In this document: piece by piece, positions 44,548 to 55,129 of the stretch | Position numbering within the stretch: position 1 is the stretch's first letter | Layout of the letters: each line of letters begins with the position of its first letter | DNA from: Hyaloperonospora brassicae | Lineage: Eukaryota > Oomycota > Peronosporomycetes > Peronosporales > Peronosporaceae | Direction of reading: 5' to 3' | Assembly: GCA_947650285.1 (NCBI GenBank) | Contig: CANTFL010000003.1 | Coordinates: forward strand, 62,001 to 126,000 | Length of the DNA: 64,000 bases | Program-made: the position numbers and the translations under genes | Notes under the pieces: model-generated | Seen by the model: only the letters and a program-made list of their open reading frames with translations | Told to the model about the DNA's origin: nothing | Database searches by the model: none

Positions 44548-45298
44548 GGGGAACGAACACGCACTGGTTAAGGTGTTCGACGAGCCTGTTTGACAGTCGA
44601 CGGCACGGGCCGTTAGGATCGGATCGAGATCGGAGTTGAGGTGATCCGGTGCTCGCGCTTGTCCTCGTCATTGGATTGACTGCGGTGGCGTCCGAGGGAG
44701 TTGGACCCAACGAGGAGAGGCTGGAAGAGGTCGGGGACCTCTTTCTGTGCAGCGCACATGCGCTGGTGCGACTTCTGTCGACTGAAGCCACGCGTGGGCA
44801 AATGGACGTAGCGTCATTAGTTGGTCGTTGTCATTGTATAGATTACCTGTCTGTTTCTACCTGTCGTTGGAGATGGCGTCGGCACTTGTCCTCAGTGCAA
44901 GTGCGAACAGTGCCAGTTGATTCGATAGCTACACGACGCCAAGTACAAGTGGCTACAGACGCGTGGCCCACCGCCAGCATGTGCTGCGACTCACAGCGAC
45001 TATGTATCGAAAATGCAGGTCAAGCTGTACCCTGCGCCCACCTCACGCGTCGGTTTCTCAGGTTCACCTATAAATCAGCAAGCTACGAAAAGCTCCACCA
45101 CCACAATTCCCACGTGACGGCCGCGATCCTGCAGCAATGTATCCATTCGTTCAATGTCCATAACGCAGCAAGAGGACGAATAGGCCCTTCATAACGCTTC
45201 CACGCTCGTCTCAACCGAACCGATTGCTGCAATCGCACGTCACCACCGATCGACTCCTTCCACTGCCATTGCAAAGCAGGTGCGACGTTCGTCCACAC
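44548..45298. other. Spacer between convergent genes
   Basis: About 750 bp between the stop codons of the zinc-finger gene and the FYVE gene. It should hold both 3' UTRs. I see no further gene. Confidence 0.6.
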
Positions 45299-46918
45299 TC
45301 ACGCGCGGGCCCACTGGTGGTGGTACGCTCTTGCCTGGGACAGCATTTCTTGCAGCAAATAGCGCTGGTGAGCGATCAAGTCGTCGACCGCTCTACCCGT
45401 TGGCACTTGTCGACTGCTCTGACCACTACTGCCACACGCGGGTGCATTGCCACCGCCACTACGCAGCATCTGCTTTGTATCCAATGTCTCGTCAACGTCG
45501 TCGTCCAGTAGTGACCCCTCGCGACTGCAACAGTCCCAACTCGAGCTGTCCAAAGAGCTGCTTTCGCTCGCAGTACTTGCCGTGCTGCACAATCGACGAC
45601 TGTCTCCGCTGTCTTCCAGCAGCGCCGTGTTGATCCGCACACGACGCGGCGTTGGCATTGCACTTCCCTTCCGTTGCATCGACGTCAAAGAGGTCGTAGC
45701 AGCTGCAGTTGCAGTAGTACTAGTACATGGCCCATTTTCCGACTCCCGGCAACTACTCCTGCAGTCTGAGCATGACGAAGAGGTCGTGAACGAAGCCGAG
45801 TCACAGTCCGAAGGTAACCGCACCGCAGCCTTTGCCGTCTCTCTCGACACTCGAGTCAGACACTTTGTGCAGAACGTGGCCGTCTCGCCGCCCGTGCGGG
45901 TCACAACGCAGGACTTGCACGCCACGTCGCCACAGCTGCGACAGTTGACCTTCTTCGACCAGAGACCGAATGCGCTCCGACACACGTGACAGTGTCTGCG
46001 CGACGCTCGGGATACACATTGCGACGTGCTGAGCACGGGCAACGTGGCCAACAACCGCTCCTGGACGACATTCGGCAGCTCGTCGAGACACGTTGCAACA
46101 GTGCTGAGGTACGAGTGCACGAGCCACGGAGGGAACTTACTCGGACGGCGCACGAGACCGTCCAACGTCATGTCCGTGCACCCCATGCCCTGCAGCGAGG
46201 ATACTGACGATACTGAAGACGGCCGCAGGAGCACAACTTCCGTCACGTCGAGTCGCGTGAGTCCGTGCGACTCCAAGAGCGACCCGCAGTTGGGATGGGC
46301 AATCGCGTGCTGGATCAAGAACCCCACCAACGTACCGTCGACGTCAGTGGTCACGCCCGTGAACTCGAGATAGCACCTGTCGCGGTCGTAGATGGGGCTA
46401 TTGGGGCTCAAGCGGATCGCTTCCCACCGAAGCGACAAGTGGTCGTAGGTAGCAGTAGTGGACGCGACTCGGCGGTCACGGAGCACACAGAGCGTCTGGG
46501 CGTCGAGGCTATTGCTGGACAGGAGGCGTCGACGCGCGACGACTTGGGCCGTTGTAGCGTCGGCGGACAAGACGCCCATCAAGTCCTGGACCGAAGCCCC
46601 GACGATAGTGCCCTGAAGACGGTAGTGCACGTCTCGGCCATTGGCATCGATCTTCGTGAGCCGCTGGATGCGACTGGAAGCCGTGCTGAGCTGTTTCCAC
46701 GTGCGGTACGCGGCGTGGCCGCTCGCACGGTCTGCTCGGGCTTTGGACAAGGCACTGTGCAAGAGCGACGTGGCGGTCATGAGGTACAGCCTCACGTCGT
46801 CTTGAGACGGCTGCACGCGGCCAAAGTGGTTGCGTCGAAGGGGTAAGCGCTGCTTTGGGGCAGCGTTGCGGGCAGCGAGGGCGTGAGCCTCTACGCGACT
46901 AAAGGTGACCGCACTCAT
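45299..46918 (-). CDS. START-like/FYVE zinc-finger protein (539 aa)
   Basis: Residues about 306-360 form a FYVE-type double zinc module: CHVC, then CRSCGDVACKSC, then CTKC, eight cysteines in order. The usual R(R/K)HHCR phosphoinositide-binding patch reads KKVNCRSC, so PI3P binding may be weak. Residues about 70-290 resemble the START-like region paired with FYVE in many oomycete proteins (for example GRDVHYRLQGTIVGAS, DVDGTLVGFLIQHAIAHP). Residues 365-490 are Ser/Thr/Cys-rich and disordered. Endosomal or membrane lipid sensing is inferred from the family. Single exon; the Met at 46918 gives the longest frame. Convergent with the zinc-finger gene. Confidence 0.85.
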   Translation of the reverse strand: MSAVTFSRVEAHALAARNAAPKQRLPLRRNHFGRVQPSQDDVRLYLMTATSLLHSALSKARADRASGHAAYRTWKQLSTASSRIQRLTKIDANGRDVHYRLQGTIVGASVQDLMGVLSADATTAQVVARRRLLSSNSLDAQTLCVLRDRRVASTTATYDHLSLRWEAIRLSPNSPIYDRDRCYLEFTGVTTDVDGTLVGFLIQHAIAHPNCGSLLESHGLTRLDVTEVVLLRPSSVSSVSSLQGMGCTDMTLDGLVRRPSKFPPWLVHSYLSTVATCLDELPNVVQERLLATLPVLSTSQCVSRASRRHCHVCRSAFGLWSKKVNCRSCGDVACKSCVVTRTGGETATFCTKCLTRVSRETAKAAVRLPSDCDSASFTTSSSCSDCRSSCRESENGPCTSTTATAAATTSLTSMQRKGSAMPTPRRVRINTALLEDSGDSRRLCSTASTASESSSLDSSSWDCCSREGSLLDDDVDETLDTKQMLRSGGGNAPACGSSGQSSRQVPTGRAVDDLIAHQRYLLQEMLSQARAYHHQWARA

Positions 46919-49900
46919 GGGTCGAGCGTTATGAGGGCGGCCGAAGGATCAAAGTGGTGTTGCGGTGTTGCAGTGTTGCAGACAAGAGAGCAGTGAGCGA
47001 TTGGATGGCCGTCTGGTAAGCAAATGGGCGCAATGGATTGTCCTCGACAGAGGCAAAAGGTATGCAGCGAGTCGAGTCGAGTCACGGGATCAGCGACCAG
47101 AGTCTCTTTTACATGGGCTTTGCCTATCGCACGCAGTAACGTGTGTTGCGCGACTCGAGTCAAGTGGGGCTAACGGGTATGGTCACGCACGACTCTACGT
47201 CCCCCACGAGCTCCATGGCAACGACGGCCTTGTCGTTGAAGCCCGAGTAGCCTCGATCTACGACTATCTGCACGTGCTCTATCGACGCCCGCAGTGCTTT
47301 TGATCGTTTCGTTGTAAGCAGAGTGCTGCATGGGACGCATGTTTGTGCGTGTGTCGCATCGATGAGCACGATCTGTATCAGTTGTCGCGCAGTTCATGCG
47401 GCGTGAGACAGCAGCTGGCGCAAGGCTCTGTTGCTATGCAAGTGGGCTGTATGGCTGGACATTGAACCTGGCAGGAGTCGAGAGTCTCTTTGCCGTCTTT
47501 ACAAGCGGCTCCTTCGCTGTTGCACACGGACACGCAACAAAGCTGTTGGTCTCTCAGCTGGTACACATGTGACTCTTCGCGGCGTGTGCTGCAGGAGCTG
47601 CACGTTGGTACCCGGTAAGAGGTCTAATACCCGCAGACCTTTTAGTTGTGTAGCCCAAACTTGTCGGTCGCTTCTGCCCTCACCCGACACAAACGTCGCT
47701 ATCGACATGATGGGAGGCGGCGGCTGCCGGCATAGTTCTTGCCATCACTTCTCCGTCAAGGCAGCAAGTCCATGGAAGCTGTCAAGGCAAAGCAGCGTCA
47801 TCCTTTGCAGCGGTCAGGCAGCCACTTGTCCGCGGATTGCGTCGTTCACTTGCGGCGACCGTCACGCCGGCACTATAAGACAGGGACTTCCATCGCACAA
47901 TCGATCCTTCTCGACTTCTGTTGCGTCTACGTGACGTCTCCGGTAGCAGCACATTAGCAATGGATGTCGACAGGATCGCTGCATCACCTGTTCCATGTCT
48001 GTTCACCGCAGAGTGCGTCATCATCCACTTCCGTCTCGCTATCGTGTCATCCACACCCCTGAAGATGGCTGTAACTCCATCATAATAAGCAAAAGCACAT
48101 TCACGCGAGACGCTTCGGTGTGGTTCCCGAGCGACCTCGCAGGAAGCTGTCTGTCAACTTCTGCGCTTCGATACCGTTGTCGCTATCGTGCTCTGTCCCT
48201 GATAGCTGTGCGTTCCTAGTTCAAGCTCCATGTTCATCCAAATCTCGTTGATCCGCGAGCGTCAGTGTCGTGAAACTCTGTCGCAGAGCCGACAGGCACA
48301 TGTCAAAAGCACCTGCTCGTAGGTAATCGAAGGCGCTTGTTGAAGACAGTCGTTCGACTTTGCCGATCATGCAATCACTGCTCTCGGACAGTGCTTCTCG
48401 ACTTACAGTCCCAAACAGCCCATTCGCTGCACTCGATTGGCGTTTGACGCCGAACAGGATTGTCCACCCGCGGTATCAGGAGATCCCGAACGAACGACAT
48501 CATGTGTGCTGATGCCACGCTGGCGTATGAAGTCAAAGGTTGCCGCAGAAGGGCTTGTGGCCTGCCGTGAGGGACCTGAGCTGGTGCAATGTATTGTCTA
48601 CTGCATCGAGTGGTCTCTAGACGATGGTCCTTGACGGTTGCAACAGACCGAAGGTACTTTGTCGACCCCAGCTGGAACTTTTGTGTAGGTCCACCGTCGT
48701 CTGCACGTACGATCAGATGCCCCCGCCGTTCCAACTGCTGTCTGCCATTCGACGCCGCACGTGCGGACGGGTAATGCCTTGAACTTGCACATCGTGTTAT
48801 GGATGCGCAGCGTGGAAGTGACTTGTTTCTAGGCCATGACGATAGACGATAAGCGGAAGTGCGAGGCGATGGGTAACGATGTCTACCAGCTATAGTGTGT
48901 CGTCCACCGTTTGCCATCGACCTTTTGTGGTACGGTCGGTCGGTCTCCTTCGACGTGGCTTAACACGTCAGCTGGACGACCATATCACTGAGGCCGTACA
49001 TGACGGCGCATATGCAGAACAACACAGGCTAGTCTCGGTAGGGGAGATGGCTACATCCGAGAGAAGCGCTTATGAACGAATGGACATCATTAGCAGCTGG
49101 TCTTAAAGTGACGGGACAAGGGTCGGTTTTTCTGTCGCCCGTGACAAAAGAGTGACGGTCGCTTGTCGACAGCGTGAAGCGCACGTGTCAAAGTGCAGTG
49201 CAAGGCGCGACAAGAAGATGCGCTATACTGCTTTGTCGTATACTATTCTGCTCTTCAGTACCTCGACTGAATCCAGTTGAACGCAGGCGGTTTATGGTCG
49301 AGTCGGCTTCGACGATCGCGACGTAGCAACGCGCGCGCGTGTGTGTCGATCGGCTGCGCAAGAGAGGGACTTCCATCTGTTGCGTCTGGTCACACGTACG
49401 TCGCGCAGGAAAAAAAACGACATTGTGCCTGCATTGGTACTTCGAGATAGAGGTTCTTCAGGTGGTCCAATGCTGTAAAGAGAGCACGAGCTGCGTAGTA
49501 CTACAGCATGGAAACGAGCGACGACAAAAACGCTCGAGCGCCTCTTGCCAACTCCATCCCTCGAAAGCGCTGGCGACCGCTCTCACATCCCTTGAAAAAC
49601 GTGTACCAACTGGCTTTAAAGTATCGTCACCAGCCGACTCGGCCGTTGTCAAGACAGTTACAAGCGGTCCCCGCCGAGAGAGAAAAGAGGACGAAACCGA
49701 CTGCGCCACGTGCTTCGCCTCAACTATCTATGCCAAAAGCACGAGCAACCGACGATTGACGACTTTAAACGCTATTGAACGACGTAAACTCAAGTCCGTC
49801 ACGGCCACGACCCGACGCAAAACGCACACCGGCCGTTTCTCGTCGCCAGGCGAACTAGGGGAACTTCTCACCTGACCCGATGGATCATCTCTCAAGTGCG

Positions 49901-50203
49901 AAGGGCGTTCTCACGTCCTGCTTTTGTCCAGAGGCTCTTTCTTCCCCTACATACATACGTCTGCGTACGTATCGTATCGCTCCGGACGATCCGTCTCTTG
50001 CCTCTAGTGAACTACCGCCGCATGTATCTATCCATCGGCAGTCACATTGTTTATGGGCAATGCAGGACCCGCTGCTGCACGTCTCTGTCGCACGTCGCGG
50101 TGAGGTGCTGGTATCAAGTCTCACAGGTTCCACTGGCTCGTAGAAAGCCAGCCAGCCAGCGCGACCCCGAGGACATCAGGGATACCGGCTGCCGGTTGTC
50201 CAT
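46919..50203. other. Long upstream intergenic region
   Basis: About 3.3 kb between the divergent FYVE and DEP genes. Most frames are short and overlapping. The only gene candidate is a small one near 49,508. Confidence 0.5.
49508..49759 (+). CDS. Hypothetical small basic protein (83 aa), doubtful
   Basis: The frame starts METSDDKNARAPLANSIPRK and is basic and proline-rich, with no domain. Another frame covering the same bases (to 49875) also reads plausibly, ending RKTHTGRFSSPGELGELL. One of the two, or a spliced combination, could be real; I cannot choose from sequence. Confidence is low. Confidence 0.2.
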   Translation: METSDDKNARAPLANSIPRKRWRPLSHPLKNVYQLALKYRHQPTRPLSRQLQAVPAEREKRTKPTAPRASPQLSMPKARATDD

Positions 50204-51796
50204 ATGCATCCGACCTCTACCGGTCTCTCTCGTTGCCCGCCGCCGCCACCGCTTCCTCTCCATCACCTGAATAACAACAGCAACGAGCACTGCATTGCGC
50301 CCAAGCAGTTCCCCCTCCACCTGCCGCACGATACCATTGTCACGGGGCATACACTCGACCCGCTCAAGTCGGTCGCGCGCACGAACATGGCCGGTCTGCC
50401 GCCCCCTCTCCCCCCTCCGTCCACGACCACGAGCAATAGCCCCCACAGTCAGCACCACCACAGTATCCACCACTTGATCCGCAGTCGAAGGTCGTCGCAG
50501 GACGAGATTCGGGCCCTCTTGGCCCGGACCACGCAAGCGCTCGACAAGATCGTGAGCATCCGCGAGAGTATGGAAGACGTGGTGGATTTCAAGCAGTTTG
50601 AGGCAAAGGCGCTGCGGCTCTCGCGGCCGTCGCGCGTGAGCTCCAGTATCGCCGAACTGGGTGCACACTCGGCGCGGTCGACGCCCGCTTCGAGCTACAA
50701 CAGCACCGAAGCGTCGTCTTCGCTGTCGGAAGACACGTTGGCAGCCGATCGATCGACGAATGCGTCGTCGTCGTCGCTGTCTTCGTCGTCGTCGTCGTCT
50801 TCGGCTGGAGCAGATGACGAGGAGGAAGAGGAGGAGGAGATGGACGATGGGGAGCATGACGTGGATCGACATCGAGAGGTCGAGACGAACCGAAGGGAAC
50901 GTGATCGACAGCGGGAGCTCGCGAGAGAACGAGGAGCTGCTCGGACGGGTCATCATCGGCTGTCGGACGAAGACATAACGACCACTTCGACGGTCAGTTC
51001 GATCTCGACGGTCGGGGACTTGGCCCCGCTGAAGGAAGCGCGACTGGATCGACTCAAGGGCATTAGCATTTCGTTCCACGAGGGACTGCCAAAGGAGTTT
51101 TTCCAGGCCTTGTGTCGGTTCCTCCACTCGGCCCTTGAGATCAAGACGCGCCACTCGCGGTTCAACTTTTACAAGGAGACGTTTACGGGCGGTGACGCTG
51201 TGCGGGAGATGCTGGTCGCTGGCTTTGCCGAAGACCACCAGACTGCAACGCGGTATGGCAATGTCCTGGTGCGACTGGGGTTCATCGAGCACGTGTCGCG
51301 CACGGACGACCAGCTGCACAACTCGAAGGACAACTTCTACCGGTTTACAAAGGTGTTGGATTACGACGACACGTCGGAGCCTCTCACGTCCGACACGGCC
51401 ACGCGGCGCCGGACGTCGATCAATGCGAGCAACTACCGCGAGTCGGAGCTCTCGAACGAATCGGCGGATCTGGTGGACTACGACTTTGCTACTGCGACCG
51501 ACGAAGTGCACGCGCTCGTGACCGAAGAGGCGTTGCACGTGCTCGCGAACGTGCTGCACAAAGTGTTTGAGCGCAAAAACAAACTGCTGTTTTACAAGGG
51601 CTTTGCTGGCTGCTTCCTGGGCGCAGAGGCCGTGAATGTCATCCGCGAGATGCACGTGACGACTACATTTATTGACGCAGTGCTCATTGGACAGGCGCTG
51701 GTGGACGAAGGCTTGATTGAACCGATTGCTACGACGGTCTCGACGTTCCAGGACAAGTACGTCTTCTACCGTCTGACGAAGCTATCATCGTCGTAA
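50204..51796 (+). CDS. Tandem DEP-domain protein (530 aa)
   Basis: Two DEP folds occupy the C-terminal half: residues about 298-385 (RHSRFNFYKETFTGGDAVRE to DNFYRFTK) and 440-528 (KNKLLFYKGFAGCFLGAEAV to KYVFYRLTKL). Both show the G-x-x-A/E-x-V core and the R-L-G-F/E-G-L-I turn. DEP domains attach signalling proteins to membranes or to GPCR tails. Residues 1-290 are disordered, with poly-Pro, a poly-Ser run (about 188-200), an acidic run (204-215) and a charged helix (about 220-245). No kinase, RGS or GEF domain is joined. The true start may be Met62 (50387, in an AACATGG context), making 469 aa. A long open frame on the other strand is a composition effect. Confidence 0.85.
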   Translation: MHPTSTGLSRCPPPPPLPLHHLNNNSNEHCIAPKQFPLHLPHDTIVTGHTLDPLKSVARTNMAGLPPPLPPPSTTTSNSPHSQHHHSIHHLIRSRRSSQDEIRALLARTTQALDKIVSIRESMEDVVDFKQFEAKALRLSRPSRVSSSIAELGAHSARSTPASSYNSTEASSSLSEDTLAADRSTNASSSSLSSSSSSSSAGADDEEEEEEEMDDGEHDVDRHREVETNRRERDRQRELARERGAARTGHHRLSDEDITTTSTVSSISTVGDLAPLKEARLDRLKGISISFHEGLPKEFFQALCRFLHSALEIKTRHSRFNFYKETFTGGDAVREMLVAGFAEDHQTATRYGNVLVRLGFIEHVSRTDDQLHNSKDNFYRFTKVLDYDDTSEPLTSDTATRRRTSINASNYRESELSNESADLVDYDFATATDEVHALVTEEALHVLANVLHKVFERKNKLLFYKGFAGCFLGAEAVNVIREMHVTTTFIDAVLIGQALVDEGLIEPIATTVSTFQDKYVFYRLTKLSSS

Positions 51797-53089
51797 GCGC
51801 GTCGGTCCCATTTTTACTCATCTTGAGAAGCTACTGTGGATGATGCCGTTGATGACTGAAGCCCGCGTACGCGCGAGATGCGCTGGTCATGAAGGCAGCA
51901 CGCACGTATCATGCAGTTTATTCAAGTCCTTCTCTGGTTGATATCCAGAACCCTTTGGAAGTCAGCGTCAAGTGCGTTATGTTGCGAGCTCTTGACGAGA
52001 GTGCAGGAAGGACTTTGTTCGTTGTGAGCGCATATTTAACTCCGAACGCCATTGCGCCCACGTAAAGTTCCCCCTCGCCAATCCATTTATTTTCTTCTCG
52101 TGCGTGTTATTGATGTTGTATCTATCATCGCCTATAGCGTTTCTGGTCGTTTTTTTTCGAGACTGAGGAAAAGCCCAAGTCCGACCATGTCGAGTCAGTC
52201 TGCATCGAACCTCCGACTCGGTTGACGGGTTATATCCCCACCTGGTCATACGGTGTGCGATGCATCGACGCACTCGGTCGATTAGCTGTGCTTTTCTTTT
52301 CGTGTGCTGTGCTGTGCTAATATCACACAGTAGCAATGTGGCTTCAACAATGTTCGTCGTGTGTAGCAAACTAAAGGCCGTACGAATCGAAAAGGCGTCG
52401 ACACTGTCGAATTGATCTCTCTCGACGGTGCAAGACAGCGTCTATATTGATGCTGTGTGCTGCATTACATGCAAGAAAAACGACCGACAAAAGCGTTCCA
52501 ATCGATTGCTGCATTCGCTGTGTTTGCGGTTAACACCATCAGGTGCACAAGAAGGAACTGCAAGTCGTTGCTAATATGTACAGACGTTCTCGTGTCTCCA
52601 TTGTACGCTACGTCTGAGCACACACTAAAAGATGTGGAGTTGCTGAATATCGAGGAACCGACCAGAGGTCAGGGACGGTACGAAGGAAAAGGTATTGGAA
52701 CGACGTCATTGGCAACGTGCTATGCATGCGGTGCTGTGCCCTGAGACACAAAGGGGTCGTGGCTTCAAGTGAGGCTATTGCTGCTATTCCAGAGATTCGT
52801 TGGCGGTTAAAGTCAGGTCAAACACTGCTGCAAATTGTCGTCGATGGCGTCGCTGGAGGAGAAGTGTGTGGAGATTCTGTTTGTCGCAAGTCGGTTGCTG
52901 GAAACATAGCGAGCGATGTGGAGTTGTGCCGACTAGTACACGACCGTCAGGTAGGAGACAAAAGGAACACTCACCAGTCTACCCAACTTGATCTGCTCAG
53001 TGAGTGTCGTAGAAATCGGTAATGAACAACAGCAACAAGTAGAGAGCTGCAGTTCGTGGTATATACCCGAGTTATTATCCGATATGACG
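51797..53089. other. Spacer between convergent genes
   Basis: About 1.3 kb between the stops of the DEP gene and the transporter gene. Short frames only; no gene recognised. Confidence 0.6.
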
Positions 53090-54713
53090 TTAGGCTTTCA
53101 ACGACTTTGCTCCAGTGGGCGAGAGCGTATCGCCGTGCAAGATCTTGTCCAGGTCCTCCTGGTTGATATGAGCAGCTTCTTCCAGATCGCGGTCGTTCTT
53201 CACGTCAAACTCCTTGCCACGGGCTTCCGGTCCAATGAGTGTGAGCAAAAAGACACAGGCGTAGACGATTCCTAGAAACATGCAGATGACTTTGCCATAT
53301 TCGTACCGACGCACGCCATCTTCTCCGTCCGGCAGCGGGAAGTTCTCGCCAATGGACGCTTCAATCGTCGACGAGGCCGACGAGACCAAGTTACCGAGTT
53401 GGTAGACCGTGCCGACGATAAACGTGCTATAGGACGGCGGGGAGAGCTCCATGAGGTGAATCGGGATGACACCCCAAGCCCCCTGGACGCAGAACTGCAT
53501 AAAGAAGGCAGCAATCATAACGGTCTCGTCGCTGATGTAGCAGTACGGATACAAGAGCGCCGCGCCAACGACTGTCACAACGAGGATCGACAGACGGCGA
53601 CCGAACATCTGCGAGTAGTAGCCGACGATCGTCCCGCCACAAATCGCGCCGAGGTTTGCGACCACTTGCGTGACTGTAACTTGATTCGGCGTGAACTCAA
53701 ACTGGTTCTTCAACATGGTCGGGTACAGGTCCTGCGATCCGTGCGACTACAAAGGCAGTGCACACAAGGAGGCCATTGCAATCGAGCAGCACAGCGTTAG
53801 TCGGGCTAGAACACCTGCAACGAAGAATTTGTCCAACCCGTACCATAAAGTTGAACCCCGCCATGAGGAGGATCATGTAACAAATGAGCAGCCAGTGGCG
53901 CTTGAGCGCGACTTTGCCTTCGGCTACGAACGCTGTCGTCATGTTGCGACTGGCTTCGCGCACCCGTTGCCGCTCTTGAAAGACTTTGGTCTCTGGTAAG
54001 CACAGCCGAAAGAGAATGATAAAGACCGGTGGACACGCGCCAAACCAGAAGAGCGGACGCCAGCCATGACTCGTTGTGTTCACGAGAGCACGGGCAAAGA
54101 CGACCGCGAGGAGGTACCCAAAGGCATACCCCTGTTGCATCATGCCCGAGATGATCCCTCGCGCGGCGACTGGACAGTCTTCGAGCGCTGTGGCCGCCAC
54201 GTTGCCATACAAACCGCCCATGGCGATGCCAAAGAGCGCTCGAATGATGAGGAACTGCGAGTACGTCTGGCTGAAGCCCGTGGCGAGCTCGAGGACAATA
54301 AATAAGAGGTTGTTGACCACAAAGGGCCACTTGCGCCCCCATCGGTCCGACGCAATGCCAAACGTGACGGCGCCTACGGACCGCAGCATGAGCACGAGCG
54401 TAATGCCCCACGTGATGTCCGTCTTGGACTTGTCAAAGGTCTCGGCGAGGTCCGAGATGGTCATTGTGACGGTGAAAAAGTCAAACGCGTCCCACGTCCA
54501 CGCGACGAACGCGACGAGGAACTGGAGCCACTGCAGGCGATCGAGCTGCGCCAGCACTTGCAACGGGTTTGCCACTTGTTTCATCGGCGGCCTCAACGAT
54601 GTGATGCGCGTTCGGCAGTAGGCTTTCAGCGAGAGCTCTTCGTCGCGTGGCACCGAGTCGGCCGAGAGGCAGTCGGACCCTTGCGGGGTCAGTGCCACTT
54701 GGTACGAAGGCAT
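53090..54713 (-). CDS. Jen1-like monocarboxylate/proton symporter, MFS (508 aa, 2 exons)
   Basis: Exon 1 is 54713-53844 (290 codons) and exon 2 is 53746-53090. The 97-nt intron (53843-53747) has a GTACGG donor, TTTGTAG acceptor and a CTAAC branch-like site. Splicing keeps frame and creates NFMSHGSQDLYPT (residues 288-300), the Jen1 signature Nxx(S/T)Hx(S/T)QDxxxT for carboxylate-proton symport. Other MFS marks are WTWDAFDFFTV in the first membrane segment, DRWGRK in the 2-3 loop and MFGRR in the second half. About twelve membrane segments are expected, at the plasma membrane. Lactate, pyruvate or related acids are likely substrates by family; specificity is not provable here. Convergent with the DEP gene. 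Confidence 0.9.
53747..53843 (-). other. Intron of the Jen1-like gene
   Basis: GT-AG, 97 nt, phase 0. It lies between Met290 and Ser291 inside the carboxylate-transporter signature. Reading through instead gives a frame that ends within about 50 codons and loses the motif, so the splice is strongly supported. Confidence 0.88.
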
Positions 54714-54788
54714 TGGTACTGCGGTTTCCTACGAATGGTAATGCTAAGGGACCCCGTTGGATGGTTCAAAGAGGTGAACAGGTAACTA

Positions 54789-54812
54789 ATCGATCGATCG
54801 ATCGATCGATCG
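54789..54812. repeat. ATCG microsatellite, 6 units
   Basis: Six perfect ATCG units, about 75 bp upstream of the transporter start codon on its strand; self-complementary, so able to fold. Confidence 0.9.
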
Positions 54813-55104
54813 AATGAGCTATTGAATGGACAGACGGCCGACGTGGGCGCTCGGGCGCAAAAGATGTAATGAACGGGAGATGTGCGGAGCGCTTTGGGCT
54901 GTGGTTTGTTGGCATAACTACTTGTTCGTTGGTTAGTTTTCGGCGCGGGATTCGTACGTCACTCGCCACTACGCAGGACAAGCTGTCGAGTCCACGAGAT
55001 TCCCGTGGACGGCTCTGGCTCACTGGCGAAGCTGCAGACTAATCGGGACACGTCCTGCGCCTTGAAGCTGATCCGAGCGCAGAAGCGACGCGCTGTCGTC
55101 TGTC

Positions 55105-55129
55105 TTTTCTTTCTTTCTTTCTTTCTTTC
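55105..55129. repeat. TTTC microsatellite
   Basis: About six TTTC units in an otherwise unremarkable intergenic stretch. Confidence 0.9.

Noticed and set aside
50114..51655. A 513-codon open frame antisense to the DEP gene
   Set aside because: It mirrors the DEP reading frame, is arginine/valine-rich without domains, and is explained by the high GC3 of the sense gene. The sense frame has two clear DEP domains.
53399..54621. Plus-strand frames over the transporter gene
   Set aside because: They oppose a gene with a complete MFS reading and a validated splice; no family features.
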